Notes: generated from the sequence alone by a model not told the origin. 64,000 nt of DNA from CAVZCK01 sp963798805 (GCA_963798805.1 CAWCVC010000014.1:124001-188000); one strand, 5' to 3'. Shown: positions 37,848-47,584, counted from the first letter of the stretch. Numbers and translations: made by a program.

Positions 37848-38738
37848 ATGTCACACGTCTTAACGCTTATCGTCGACCCCGCCGCTCGCGACATCCTGCC
37901 GGCAATCGCCGAGGACCTTTGCGCAGCGGTTCGGGCCGAGCATCCCCCCGTCTGGCTTGCTGAGCACGCGTGCGATATCGCGTTCCGTCCGGCCGACGAA
38001 AGGGCCCTCGCGGACGCTCACGGCGCGCTCAGGGCGATCCCAGCAAACGCGCCGATCGACAGCTTCATTCAGCCCGTCGAAGGTCGCGCCAAGCGTATGC
38101 TGATCGCCGATATGGATTCAACGATCATTGAGCAGGAATGCCTGGACGAGGTGGCGCGCGCCGCCGGGATCGGTCCGGAGATCGCGGCGATCACTGAACG
38201 CGTCATGCGCGGCGAACTGCCATTCGAGGACGCATTGAAAGAGCGTATAGCCCTTCTGCATGGCTTCCCGCAGGCGAAATTGCAGGACGTTCTCGATAAG
38301 CAGATTTCGCTGCGGCCCGGGGCGCAAGTGCTGGTCGCCACGATGCGGAACTTCGGGGCGCACACGGTCCTGGTGTCGGGCGGCTTTACATTCTTCACCG
38401 AGGCGGTCGCCAAACGCGCGGGCTTCGATGTCCATCACGCAAACGATTTCATCTTCGAGAACGGTCTTCTGACCGGTGTCGCCGAGCCTATTCTCGGGCG
38501 AAACGCCAAGCTGGAGGCAATGGAGAAAGAAGCGCTTCATGCCGGCGTCGGGTCCAATGAGGTCGTCGCGGTGGGCGATGGCGCGAACGATCTTTCCATG
38601 CTAATGGCGGCAGGGTTGGGCGTCGCTTTTCACGCAAAGCCCGTCGTTGCCGCGGAAGCGCATGCTCGCATCGACCATGGCGATCTGACGGCACTTTTAT
38701 TCCTTCAAGGGTATAGGTCAGAAGAATTCGTTCAATAA
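37848..38738 (+). CDS. serB: Phosphoserine phosphatase
   Basis: The last step of serine synthesis. The 296-residue HAD enzyme has an N-terminal ACT-like region and the catalytic DMDSTII (nucleophile Asp), VSGGFTFF, and VGDGANDLSML (motif IV). The length and the N-terminal extension match the alphaproteobacterial SerB type. Divergent from miaA, a conserved pairing in this order. Confidence 0.95.
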   Translation: MSHVLTLIVDPAARDILPAIAEDLCAAVRAEHPPVWLAEHACDIAFRPADERALADAHGALRAIPANAPIDSFIQPVEGRAKRMLIADMDSTIIEQECLDEVARAAGIGPEIAAITERVMRGELPFEDALKERIALLHGFPQAKLQDVLDKQISLRPGAQVLVATMRNFGAHTVLVSGGFTFFTEAVAKRAGFDVHHANDFIFENGLLTGVAEPILGRNAKLEAMEKEALHAGVGSNEVVAVGDGANDLSMLMAAGLGVAFHAKPVVAAEAHARIDHGDLTALLFLQGYRSEEFVQ

Positions 38739-38756
38739 ATTACATAAGGGGCTGCA

Positions 38757-40107
38757 GTGAATATCTGCATGATTGGCTCAGGCTATGTGGGCCTGGTTTC
38801 GGCGGTCTGCTTTTCGGAATTCGGCTGGACGGTCAATTGCGTCGATAAGGATCCGGATAAGATCGAGAGCCTCAGACGGGGACAGATTCCCATCTATGAG
38901 CCGGGGCTTGAGGAACTGCTCGCCCGCAATGCCGAAAACGGCCGCATTCATTTCTTCACCGATCTGGCCGCCGCGGTTCGCGACGCCGATCTGATTTTTC
39001 TCGCGGTCGGCACGCCGATGCGGCGCGGTGACGGCTACGCCGATCTGAGCTATGTATATAAGGCGGTCGAAGACCTGACGCCGCATCTGAGCGGATTCAC
39101 CGTTATCACCACAAAATCGACGGTGCCTGTCGGGACGAGCCGCGAGATCGAACGGCGCATCCGGCAGCTCCGGTCCGACGCCGATTTCGCGGTCTGCTCG
39201 AACCCGGAATTCTTGCGCGAAGGCTCAGCAATCCAGGATTTCACGCATCCAGACCGCGTGCTGGTAGGTGTCGACGACGCGCGGGCCCGGAACGTGATGG
39301 AGCGCCTCTACGAGCCGCTGCGGTTGCGCAACGCGCCGATCCTCTTCGTCAGCCGCGAATTCCGCCGAACTGGCGAAATACACGGCCAATGCCTTTCTCG
39401 CCATGAAGATCAGCTTCATCAATGAGGTCGCAGACCTCTGCGACGAGGTCGGCGCGAACGTCCAGGAGGTCGCCACGGCGATCGGCTCCGACAGGCGCAT
39501 CGGCGACAAGTTCCTGCACCCTGGCCCCGGCTATGGCGGATCCTGCTTTCCGAAAGACGTGTCGTCGCTGATCCGCACAGCCCGCGAGGCGCGCTCGCCG
39601 ATTACGCTCATCGAGCAGGTCGAGAAGGTCAATATCGAGCGCAAGATCGCCATGGCCGCGCGGATCGAGCGGGCGGCAGGCGGCTGCGTGCGAGACAAGA
39701 CCATCGCCGTGCTCGGTGTGACCTTCAAGCCGAATACCGACGATATGCGCGATGCGCCGAGCCTGGTCATCGTGCCGCTGCTCGCCGAGCGCGGGGCGCA
39801 TATTCGCGCCTACGACCCGCAGGGCCGCAAACAGGCCGAGCCGCTGCTGCCGGAGAGCATTGCCTGGTGCGCGAGCGCGGCCGAGGCGGCGAAGGGCGCC
39901 GACGTGGCGGTGGTGCTGACGGAATGGAACGAGTTTCGCGCCTTGGATCTGCGGACGCTCAAAGGGCAGATGCGGGGCGACGTCCTCATCGATCTCCGCA
40001 ATGTGTTCCGTCCGGACTACGCGCGGCAATGCGGTTTCACTTATGACAGCATCGGCCGGCCTCTGCCTGGCCTGGTCGAGCCTTCACCGCAATCAACTGA
40101 TCTCTAA
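38757..40107 (+). pseudogene. ugd: UDP-glucose 6-dehydrogenase, disrupted by a 1-base insertion
   Basis: Makes UDP-glucuronate for surface polysaccharides. It has an NAD-binding N-terminus ICMIGSGYVGLVSAVCFSE, PIYEPGLEELLARN, NPEFLREGSAI and, in the second frame, GPGYGGSCFPKD with the catalytic Cys and GVTFKPNTDDMRDAPS. The frame breaks at 39360-39361: GAATTCC where GAATCC is expected; removing one T joins FVSRE to SAELAKYTANAFLAMKIS and gives 449 residues, the normal length. GTG start at 38757. Because both halves are well conserved, a base-call error is likely. Confidence 0.93.
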
Positions 40108-40125
40108 ATCTGGTCCGGGCGGGTT

Positions 40126-41052
40126 TCAACGTGCGGAACGGGGCCAGCTTTCGGGCAGCCAGTTCTCGCTTCGCCGCCTCCTGCGCCAGCGGCGCTCACC
40201 GGAATACCGTTCGGCCCGACGATAATCAGGGCTTCGCAGCGTGTCGCGATCGGGCGGGTTGGCGGTAGACGCTGCGGTCGTCGTCCCGCCGGATTCGACC
40301 GCGACGGTCTCCGTGGTTGCGGCAGGCGCCTTTTCGCCGCGCATCCACGGCGGCAGATAGGACGCTCGACGGTCCGTGGCTGCGCTGTTAGCTGCGGTTT
40401 TGCTGTTCGTCGAAGATACGGTGCATTGGCCGCCGTTTGCGTCGTTCGAGCAGGTTTGCTTGCACAGCCCGGCCGGCGCGGTCCGGAGCGCACTGATGAG
40501 CTCGCGGCTGGGTTCATCACTCCAGGAGCCGACGATCCGCTCATTGAACGCTGCCACGGCGGCGCGGCTCTGCCGGCCCCAGACGCCGTCGACCTTCGCA
40601 TTATAACATCCGAGCTTGGCTAGCTCGCGCTGCGCGGCAGCGGCGAGATCGCCTTCGGACAGAGGGGCGAGACGGGGTTCGGCGCTGCTGGCGCTGGGTG
40701 ATGATAGCGCACTGTCAGCCTTCGGCTCAGGTGCGATAGCCGGGACAGTGGAGGCAACGTCGGTCGGGTTCGGCGTGTTCAAAGTGGCGGGCCGTACACT
40801 TGTGGCGCCAACGACGCGGTCCGGTCCTCGCGCGCTCCGCCGATCAACTGCTGAAGCCGGCCTTGTAGTAGCTTCAGTCGAAGCCCGCTCGGCATACCCG
40901 GCATCCCCTTCAAGTCTTGCAAGAAGTTCTTTATCGGCTCCAGCTCCCATTTCCGAGACGCTGAGGGCGGGCTTGGTATCGCTTTCCTGCTTCGGAGAGA
41001 ATATGTAGACGATGGTGATCAGAGCGAGGACTAGGAAGCTGAAGCGGCGCAT
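40126..41052 (-). CDS. Secreted peptidoglycan-binding-like domain protein
   Basis: A protein of about 308 residues with one N-terminal membrane helix (MRRFSFLVLALITIVYIF), a low-complexity Ala/Ser/Thr/Pro linker, then a central domain with QRELAKLGCYNAKVDGVWGRQSRAAVAAFN, the pattern of a PG_binding_1 repeat, and a C-terminal tail ending in an Arg-rich cluster (RRWRRRRRSENW). Four cysteines surround the domain. The family is common in rhizobia, of unknown role, possibly cell-wall associated. The start at 41052 gives the membrane helix at the N-terminus. Confidence 0.8.
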   Translation of the reverse strand: MRRFSFLVLALITIVYIFSPKQESDTKPALSVSEMGAGADKELLARLEGDAGYAERASTEATTRPASAVDRRSARGPDRVVGATSVRPATLNTPNPTDVASTVPAIAPEPKADSALSSPSASSAEPRLAPLSEGDLAAAAQRELAKLGCYNAKVDGVWGRQSRAAVAAFNERIVGSWSDEPSRELISALRTAPAGLCKQTCSNDANGGQCTVSSTNSKTAANSAATDRRASYLPPWMRGEKAPAATTETVAVESGGTTTAASTANPPDRDTLRSPDYRRAERYSGERRWRRRRRSENWLPESWPRSAR

Positions 41053-41601
41053 GACTGGCTCTCTTCCCGGTTCGGACGGATACGGAAGCCGGCACTTCCG
41101 GAACATTTGAGTTATCTTATCGAGGATAGTAACGCGGCTGGATGAAAAAAGTGGCATGCCCGCCACGTTTTTTATTTTCTCACGAACAAGTTATCCAACC
41201 ATTTCGCACAAGATCGCGCGGCTATGATCCACTGCTCCGACTAGGGATAGTGGGTAAACGTTAAGTTTTCGTTTACGCTAACGAATCAGTTAGAAATCAA
41301 AGGCGAGGGGGCCTGGGGTTTCGCTACCTTCATACGGTATGGCGTCCGGCGTTCCGAGCGGCGGGACAGATGCCGGGTGCTGGTCGGGTCTGCGGGGGCG
41401 GACACGACCATGGCGCCGCATGCGAAGCGAAATAACGGCCAGTTTGGAGTTGTGATCCCGTTCGGTGTTGTCTGAGCGGGAAAGCTTCGTGGATTCGCGT
41501 GATCGATCTTCGCCCGCGCCAATCCACCCAAATTGTCTTCGAGAGCCTCCTCTTCGGCTAAGAGCTGCATAAGCGGCCATGACCATTCGAAGGGGGCAAG
41601 T
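41053..41601. other. 549-bp intergenic region
   Basis: Between two divergent genes. No credible coding frame is seen; minus-strand frames here extend into the opposite gene and have no family features. It holds an A/T-richer part (41160-41300) with an inverted repeat GTAAACG-N9-CGTTTAC at 41254-41276. Confidence 0.6.
41254..41276. promoter_or_regulatory. Inverted repeat resembling a CtrA box
   Basis: GTAAACG (41254-41260) and CGTTTAC (41270-41276) form a perfect 7-bp inverted repeat. Within it, TTAA-N7-TTTA matches the CtrA consensus TTAA-N7-TTAA at seven of eight positions. It lies about 200 bp upstream of the divergent peptidoglycan-binding gene and 325 bp upstream of the membrane-primase-like gene. 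Confidence 0.35.
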
Positions 41602-42735
41602 ATGCGGCACGTATTCGGCGTGTTCGGTTGCGCTGCGGCGCTCATTCTGCTGTGCGTCTCGGCGTCCATGAACTGGCGCTTCGGCTACAGCTTGGGGAAG
41701 ACAGAGTTTGACTCCCAGGTCTTCGGCGCAGCGAGCATCGCGGCTGACGGCCTGAAGGCGCTCCTGCCGTTCTTCATCTTCGCGGGCTGGCGTAACCGGA
41801 ACTGGTCTCAGGCGCTTGGCGGCACCGCCCTGTGGGCGGTCTGCATCGTCTATGCGCTTACATCGGCACTCGGCTTTGCGGCGCTGAACCGCTCGGACAT
41901 GTCCGGGACGCGCACGATCCAGGCCGAGCGCTATCAGGATTTGCGCCATGAGCTCGACCGCATCACTCAGCAGCAGGGCTGGCTCGATAAACACCGCTCG
42001 GTCGGTATGGTCGAGGCCGAGCTGAAAGCGGCCGAGCAGAACTTCCGCTGGACGAGCACCAAAGGATGCAGTGATGTGACGCTCGATCTGAGCCGAGACT
42101 ATTGCGAATCCTATCACAAGCTGGAGGCCGAGCTCGCCGCGGCCAAGAAGGACGAAGCGTTCCAGAAGCGAGCCGACGAGCTTCGCGCCCAACTCGGCCA
42201 GTTCACCGGCCGGGCCGCCGTTAGGGTGGCTGATCCGCAGGCGGCGATCATCTCGGCCTTGTCAGGCCTCGATATAAGCCGGGTCGAGGTCGCGCTGACC
42301 ATTCTCGTGACGATCCTCGTCGAACTTGGTTCGAGTCTCGGGCTCTACGTCTCTACCAGCGTCTGGAGGATGCATGAGCATATCAGGCGGCCGGCGCCAG
42401 AGCCGATCAAGGTTGTCGAAATCATGCAGCCCTTGCCCAAGAAGCAACAAGCGCCACAGCTTGCGCTGCCGAAAAGCGACATCGAGATCTATTTCGAGGA
42501 TCGCATTCGCCAGGACGACGGCGCCAGCGTCACCGCGCTCGCCCTTTACGACAATTATTGCGAATGGTGCGAGACGACAGGGCATGCGCCGGTCGGCTTG
42601 CCGATCTTCAGCCGTCAGCTTACGGACCTCGGCGTGCAGAAGGCCAAGATCGCCGGCAAGATCCGCTACATCGGCGTCCGGCTGACCGGCACCGATCAAG
42701 AGGATGAGGGCCCCGACATGGCCGCCGTTTCGTAG
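41602..42735 (+). CDS. Membrane protein with phage-primase-like C-terminal domain
   Basis: A 377-residue protein in three parts. Residues 1-95 contain three membrane helices. Residues ~105-215 are a charged coiled-coil-like region with two cysteines (GCSDVTLDLSRDYCESYH), followed by a fourth membrane helix (~236-256). The C-terminal ~70 residues (ALYDNYCEWCETTGHAPVGLPIFSRQLTDLGVQKAKIAGKIRYIGVRL) resemble the winged-helix tail of phage/plasmid P4-type primases. AGGGGG precedes the ATG at 41602. A strong terminator follows. Function unknown; similar proteins occur in mobile islands of rhizobia to my knowledge, but no mobility genes are adjacent here. Confidence 0.75.
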   Translation: MRHVFGVFGCAAALILLCVSASMNWRFGYSLGKTEFDSQVFGAASIAADGLKALLPFFIFAGWRNRNWSQALGGTALWAVCIVYALTSALGFAALNRSDMSGTRTIQAERYQDLRHELDRITQQQGWLDKHRSVGMVEAELKAAEQNFRWTSTKGCSDVTLDLSRDYCESYHKLEAELAAAKKDEAFQKRADELRAQLGQFTGRAAVRVADPQAAIISALSGLDISRVEVALTILVTILVELGSSLGLYVSTSVWRMHEHIRRPAPEPIKVVEIMQPLPKKQQAPQLALPKSDIEIYFEDRIRQDDGASVTALALYDNYCEWCETTGHAPVGLPIFSRQLTDLGVQKAKIAGKIRYIGVRLTGTDQEDEGPDMAAVS

Positions 42736-42755
42736 AAACCAGGCTATTCCTGTCG

Positions 42756-42785
42756 AAAAGGCTGGCCTTCGCGCCAGCCTTTTTC
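42756..42785 (+). terminator. Rho-independent terminator
   Basis: AAGGCTGGC pairs with GCCAGCCTT (stem extended by A-T pairs) around a CTTCGC loop, then TTTTTC. It closes the membrane-primase-like gene, 20 bp after its stop; the A-run on the other side makes it usable on both strands. Confidence 0.9.
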
Positions 42786-42843
42786 TTTGCCCGACGCCGG
42801 CGCTGGTCTAGCGTAGGGCGGGTTCGGCTCAGGAGAAGCGGGC

Positions 42844-44808
42844 TTGTTCAAATCTGTCCTTATCGCCAATCGCGGCGAGATTGCACTCAGGATCATCCGC
42901 ACGGCAAAGCGGCTCGGGATGCGGGCCATCGCGGTTCATTCGGCCGCCGATCGCTCGGCCCTGCACACCAAGGCTGCGGACGAGAGCATCGAAATCGGTC
43001 CCGCTCCGAGCAGCGAAAGCTATCTGCGTCAGGACAGGATCATCGAAGCAGCGCTGGCGGCGGGCGCCGAATGCATCCATCCCGGTTGCGGGTTTCTGGC
43101 TGAGAATGCCGATTTCGCTGAAAGCTGCGGCCGTGCTGGGATCGTCTTTGTCGGCCCTTCGCCGGAAGCGATCCGGGCCATGGGGCAGAAGGATGAAGCC
43201 AAGCGGCTCGCCACTGAGGTTGGCATTCCGACGGTTCCGGGCTATGCGGGCGACGCGCAGGATGACGCCACCTTCGTTCGGGAAGCTAAGCAGATCGGCT
43301 ATCCGGTCGTGCTGAAAGCTGTGGTGGGCGGCGGCGGCAAGGGGCTGAAGCCGGTCTTTAAGGCAAAGGATCTCGTGGAAGCGGCTGCAAGCGCCCGCCG
43401 CGAGGCTCTGGCGGCGTTTGGCGACAGCCGCCTTATGATCGAGAAGCTGATCGAGCCCGCACGTCACATCGAAGTTCAGGTTTTCGGCGACGCACATGGC
43501 AACGTCGTCCATATGCTCGAGCGCGAATGCTCACTTCAGCGCCGCAGCCAAAAGGTGATCGAGGAAGCGCCGGCGATCAACATGTCCCCTGCTCTGCGTG
43601 CGCGCATGACCGGCGCCGCGCTCGCAGCGGCGCGTGCCGTCAAATATCTGGGCGCGGGCACCGTCGAGTTTCTGATGCCCGGTGGCCCGCTCTCCGACGA
43701 CACGCCGTTCTACTTCATGGAGATGAATACGCGCCTGCAGATCGAGCATCCGGTGACGGAGCTGATCACCGACCTGGATCTCGTCGAATGGCAATTCCGG
43801 ATCGCGGCAGGCGAGCCGTTGCCGCTGGCACAGGACGAGATCAGGGCGCGCGGCGCTGCGGTCGAAGCAAGACTCTATGCGGAGGACCCGGCAGGCGGAT
43901 TTCTGCCGTCGCCCGGAAAGATCTGGCTGGCGCGTTTTCCGCAAGGCGAAGGCATTCGCATCGACAGCGGCGTCGAGACCGGAAGCGAGGTACCGCTCCA
44001 TTACGACGCGATGATCGCCAAGATCATCGGCTTTGGCCAAAGCCGCGAGGCGGCCTATGACCGTCTGAGCGGCGCGCTCGGGGATACGGTCATTGCAGGG
44101 CCGCGCGCCAATCTCTCATTTCTTCATGCGCTGGCGATACATGCAAAGACGGAGGGCGATCGCCTCTCGACACGTTATATCGAGGGCCATCTCGAAGAGC
44201 TGACCCAGGAGCCGACGGAAATCGACACGGCAGGTGAGGCTGCGGTCGCGCTGCTCCGGGGGCAGCAAGCCGAAGCTGTTAAGCTGAGACGCGCGGTTTC
44301 CGACGGGCCGCACAGCCCGTGGGACACCAACGATGCCTTCGAGTTCATTCCGCCGCGGCGGATGAGCTACGACGTCGAAGTCGATGGTAAGCGCAGGACC
44401 GTTACCGTCAAGTGGAGCGCCAACGGACCGCATGTTGCCGGACTGGAACCGGCGCGCGAAGGAAGCGCCGAGATAATTCCCACGGATGAAGGCGTGATCC
44501 TTTGGCGCGATATGCGGCAGAGCCGCGCGCGCTTCGCCTCGAGGGGTCGCGGCGGCGCAGCGAACGCGTCGGGGAATATGCTGCGCGCGCCGATGCCCGG
44601 CCGGCTCACGAAGCTGTTTGTGAGAGCCGGGGACAAGGTAGCGCTGGGGGACCGCATCGCGGTTGTCGAGGCGATGAAGATGGAGCATGTTCTGCACGCT
44701 CCAATGGATGGCGAGATCAAGACGCTGCCAGCCCGCGAAGGCGAGCAGGTCGATTTGGGAGCCGTCATCGCCGAACTCGACACGGATGAGGCCCATGCAT
44801 CTGATTAA
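42844..44808 (+). CDS. Acyl-CoA carboxylase biotin-carboxylase/BCCP subunit (methylcrotonyl/propionyl-CoA type)
   Basis: A 654-residue alpha subunit with a full biotin carboxylase half (LIANRGEIALRIIRTAKRLG, ATP-grasp segment VGGGGKGLKPV, EMNTRLQIEHPVTE) and a C-terminal biotinyl domain with the carrier Lys in VVEAMKMEHVL. The length and arrangement fit 3-methylcrotonyl-CoA or acetyl/propionyl-CoA carboxylases rather than separate AccB/AccC. The carboxyltransferase subunit is not adjacent, so the substrate is open. The start is TTG 42844, with AGGAG at 42831-42835. Confidence 0.88.
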   Translation: MFKSVLIANRGEIALRIIRTAKRLGMRAIAVHSAADRSALHTKAADESIEIGPAPSSESYLRQDRIIEAALAAGAECIHPGCGFLAENADFAESCGRAGIVFVGPSPEAIRAMGQKDEAKRLATEVGIPTVPGYAGDAQDDATFVREAKQIGYPVVLKAVVGGGGKGLKPVFKAKDLVEAAASARREALAAFGDSRLMIEKLIEPARHIEVQVFGDAHGNVVHMLERECSLQRRSQKVIEEAPAINMSPALRARMTGAALAAARAVKYLGAGTVEFLMPGGPLSDDTPFYFMEMNTRLQIEHPVTELITDLDLVEWQFRIAAGEPLPLAQDEIRARGAAVEARLYAEDPAGGFLPSPGKIWLARFPQGEGIRIDSGVETGSEVPLHYDAMIAKIIGFGQSREAAYDRLSGALGDTVIAGPRANLSFLHALAIHAKTEGDRLSTRYIEGHLEELTQEPTEIDTAGEAAVALLRGQQAEAVKLRRAVSDGPHSPWDTNDAFEFIPPRRMSYDVEVDGKRRTVTVKWSANGPHVAGLEPAREGSAEIIPTDEGVILWRDMRQSRARFASRGRGGAANASGNMLRAPMPGRLTKLFVRAGDKVALGDRIAVVEAMKMEHVLHAPMDGEIKTLPAREGEQVDLGAVIAELDTDEAHASD

Positions 44809-45229
44809 GCTTTGCGTCGGGATCGACAGCGTCGAGGAACTGGCGGCATGGCAGGTGATACGGCTGGAAAAGCTGAGGTGCACCGGTCTGTCCGCAGAAC
44901 TGATCCACAGAACGCGGCAGACACCGCGCCGAGGCGAAGCGGTTATCAAATCAGGCTCGATCTACTGGGTGATCAAAGGCTTCGTCAGAGCGCGTCAGAA
45001 GATTCTGGAGCTGCGCGAGGAGACCGATGCCGAAGGCCGGCCGCTATGCGCCATCGTGCTCGATCATGAGCTTGTCGCTACCCGGACTCAGCCCCGGCGT
45101 CCCTTCCAAGGCTGGCGCTATCTGAAGCCCGAAGAGGCGCCCGCGGATTTCGGTGCAGTGCAGAACCTCGCCGACAGCGACATTCCACCGGAAATGCGAG
45201 CCGAACTCGCCGAATTAGCCCTGCTTTAG
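44795..45229 (+). CDS. DUF1489 family protein
   Basis: A 144-residue alphaproteobacterial conserved protein of unknown function: [63 protein letters not shown]. It is a small soluble protein. It overlaps the end of the carboxylase gene by 14 bp, so it is translated from the same mRNA. The tail overlaps the convergent ppa gene by 4 bp. Confidence 0.9.
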   Translation: MHLIKLCVGIDSVEELAAWQVIRLEKLRCTGLSAELIHRTRQTPRRGEAVIKSGSIYWVIKGFVRARQKILELREETDAEGRPLCAIVLDHELVATRTQPRRPFQGWRYLKPEEAPADFGAVQNLADSDIPPEMRAELAELALL

Positions 45230-45783
45230 CCGACGTTACCGCCCTCTTCGCCGCTGCCTTGCTTCGCGCGCTCGATAGCGTCGACGACGAGCTGTTTGGC
45301 CTTGCGGGCATCCGCCCATCCGATCACTTTGACCCATTTGCCGGGTTCGAGATCCTTATAGTGCTCAAAGAAGTGCTGAATCTGGTCGATCGTGATCTGG
45401 GGCAGGTCTTCGTAGCTCTTGATGCTCTCGTAGCGGCGGGTCAGTTTCGTTCCCGGCACTGCGATAATTTTTTCATCGATGCCGCTGTCGTCCTGCATCT
45501 GAAACACACCGATGGGGCGCACATTGATGACCGCACCCGGCAGGATCGGACGCGTATTGGCGATCAGAACGTCGATGGGATCGCCATCTTCCGATAATGT
45601 GTGCGGCACGAAGCCGTAATTGCCGGGATAGCGCATCGGCGTGTAGAGGAATCGGTCCACAACCAACGTTCCTGCGGCCTTGTCCATCTCATATTTGATC
45701 GGCTCGCCCCCGATCGGAACTTCGATGATGACATTGATATCCTCGGGCGGATTATTCCCAATAGCGATCGCGTCTATTCGCAT
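45226..45783 (-). CDS. ppa: Inorganic pyrophosphatase
   Basis: A family I soluble pyrophosphatase that hydrolyses PPi from biosynthesis. The 185-residue protein contains [42 protein letters not shown] (metal-binding Asp cluster) and the downstream [28 protein letters not shown]. The monocistronic gene is convergent with the DUF1489 gene. Confidence 0.96.
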   Translation of the reverse strand: MRIDAIAIGNNPPEDINVIIEVPIGGEPIKYEMDKAAGTLVVDRFLYTPMRYPGNYGFVPHTLSEDGDPIDVLIANTRPILPGAVINVRPIGVFQMQDDSGIDEKIIAVPGTKLTRRYESIKSYEDLPQITIDQIQHFFEHYKDLEPGKWVKVIGWADARKAKQLVVDAIERAKQGSGEEGGNVG

Positions 45784-46137
45784 GGAAATCTCTCTATTCT
45801 CGGCAAAATCGGGCCGTTTCGTGGGGCGTTGCCCATCGTGCCATTCCTGGGATTGGCCGCTAACAGATCAAATCACCTTCTGTCGAGCAGATAAACAGGT
45901 CAAAAACACGCTTCGGGTGATGAAAAGCCGGTTTTTTGGCGTTCGGGCCGAACTCAAAACGCCCTGCTGCGTTCCTTGATGATCAATGACCGCATGGCGG
46001 TTGACGAAGCCTCGGAATGACTGCCATTGCCCCCCCATTCCAATATCGCAAATCGCCCGTGCAGACGCGTATACAGGCTTGCGATCAGAGACCAACAAGT
46101 TAAAATGATAAAGAAACTGGCGAAATAGGGGTCAGCG
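45784..46137. other. 354-bp intergenic region between ppa and cfa
   Basis: A divergent promoter region. A short minus-strand frame (45868-46098) has no recognisable features and I do not call it. The stretch 45938-45963 contains a near-palindrome GTTCGG-G-CCGAAC (45941-45953) within a flanking GGCGTT/AACGCC repeat, a possible operator for either gene. Confidence 0.5.
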
Positions 46138-47448
46138 ATGTCTTTGTTAGACGCTGTTCTGAGGCGCCTGGTCAGGGAGGGGCGGCTCAGGGTTAAGGAT
46201 TACGACGGCAGGGTCCGCGAGTATGGCGATCCCGACGCGCCGCGCGATGCGGCGATCGCGCTACGGGATCCTGACACTGCGTGGCGGATCGGTCGAAACC
46301 CCGCCTTCAATATCGGCGAAGCCTATATGGACGAGACGCTGGTGATCGAGGAGGGAACGCTGCTCGATTTCTTACGTCTGTTGCTGCTGAACAGCCGACG
46401 TTGGAACGATAGCCTCTGGGGTCATCTCTATTACCGGATCGACGACGTTTTGCGCATGCCAGCAGTCTTCAATCCCGTGCGGCGAGCGCGCAAGAACGTC
46501 AAGCATCATTACGATCTATCCGAGGAGCTGTTTTCGCTCTTCCTCGATTCCGACCGGCAATATTCCTGCGCGTACTACCGCTCCGAGGACGAGGATCTCG
46601 ACACGGCGCAGCTCAACAAGAAGCAACACATCGCTGCCAAGCTGAACATCGCTCCGGACCAGCACGTCCTCGATATCGGTTGCGGCTGGGGTGGCTTGGC
46701 GATCTATCTGGCTCAGCACTATCCAGTGCGTGTCACCGGACTGACACTTTCCGACGAGCAGTTCCGCGTCGCCAATGCACGCGCGACGCAGCTCGATCTC
46801 GCGGATCGCGTCTCATTCAGATTGCAGGATTACCGGAAGGAGACCGGGACCTATGACCGGATCGTCTCGGTCGGGATGTTCGAACATGTCGGCAAGCCTC
46901 ATTTCTCGACCTATTTCCGGAAGGTCTGGTCCCTGCTGAAGCCCGATGGCGCCGCGCTCATACATACCATCGGCTTCAATACGCCGCCGTCGCAGATAAA
47001 CCCCTGGCTGCGCCGTTATATCTTTCCGGGAGCCTACCTCCCGGCTCTGTCGCAGCTGACGCCGGTCTTCGAGCGTCAGCGGTTTTGGCTCGCCGATATG
47101 GAAAACCTGCGGCTGCACTATGCGCTCACGCTTTCCGCGTGGAATGAACGGGCTCAGGCCAATCGCCAGCGCATCGCCCGGCTCTATGATGAGCGCTTCT
47201 GCCGGATGTGGGAGTTTTACCTGCAATCCTGTGAAGCCGGGTTCCGCTGGGGAGGCCTCAGCGTCTTCCAGCTTCAGTTGGCCAAGAACGTCGACGCTCT
47301 TCCGATTACCCGCGACTACATGCTGAACGAGGAGCAGCGCCTTCGGGATGCCGATGCGGGCATTCTGGAGGCTCCGGCGCACTCGGTCTGGAAGGTGCCG
47401 CAACCGGCGGACGGCCGCGGCGAGATCGGCAATCGGTCACAGCACTAA
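46138..47448 (+). CDS. cfa: Cyclopropane-fatty-acyl-phospholipid synthase
   Basis: A SAM-dependent enzyme that adds a methylene bridge to unsaturated phospholipid acyl chains; 436 residues. It shows KHHYDLSEELFSLFLDSDRQYSCAYY, the SAM-binding LDIGCGWGGLAIYLA, GLTLSDEQ, and the active-site VGMFEHVG. It is co-directional with dnaB, 136 bp upstream. Confidence 0.95.
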   Translation: MSLLDAVLRRLVREGRLRVKDYDGRVREYGDPDAPRDAAIALRDPDTAWRIGRNPAFNIGEAYMDETLVIEEGTLLDFLRLLLLNSRRWNDSLWGHLYYRIDDVLRMPAVFNPVRRARKNVKHHYDLSEELFSLFLDSDRQYSCAYYRSEDEDLDTAQLNKKQHIAAKLNIAPDQHVLDIGCGWGGLAIYLAQHYPVRVTGLTLSDEQFRVANARATQLDLADRVSFRLQDYRKETGTYDRIVSVGMFEHVGKPHFSTYFRKVWSLLKPDGAALIHTIGFNTPPSQINPWLRRYIFPGAYLPALSQLTPVFERQRFWLADMENLRLHYALTLSAWNERAQANRQRIARLYDERFCRMWEFYLQSCEAGFRWGGLSVFQLQLAKNVDALPITRDYMLNEEQRLRDADAGILEAPAHSVWKVPQPADGRGEIGNRSQH

Positions 47449-47584
47449 CACCCTGACGAATCACAGGAAGTTGTGCGTCATACCGTCAACCAACCCGGCG
47501 CCAGGCTGTGCAAAACGGGCAAGATTGACCGGTGTTCCGCGGCGGGGGATTCGCCCGTCCGCGGAATCGGGTAGTCTGCCGCGC

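Noticed and set aside
41290..42192. Minus-strand 300-codon frame in and after the 549-bp gap
   Set aside because: More than half is antisense to the membrane-primase-like gene; the rest is low-complexity Arg/Pro sequence with no ribosome-binding site.
45868..46098. Short minus-strand frame between ppa and cfa
   Set aside because: No ribosome-binding site, no recognisable domain and no conserved position; more likely a chance frame in a promoter region.
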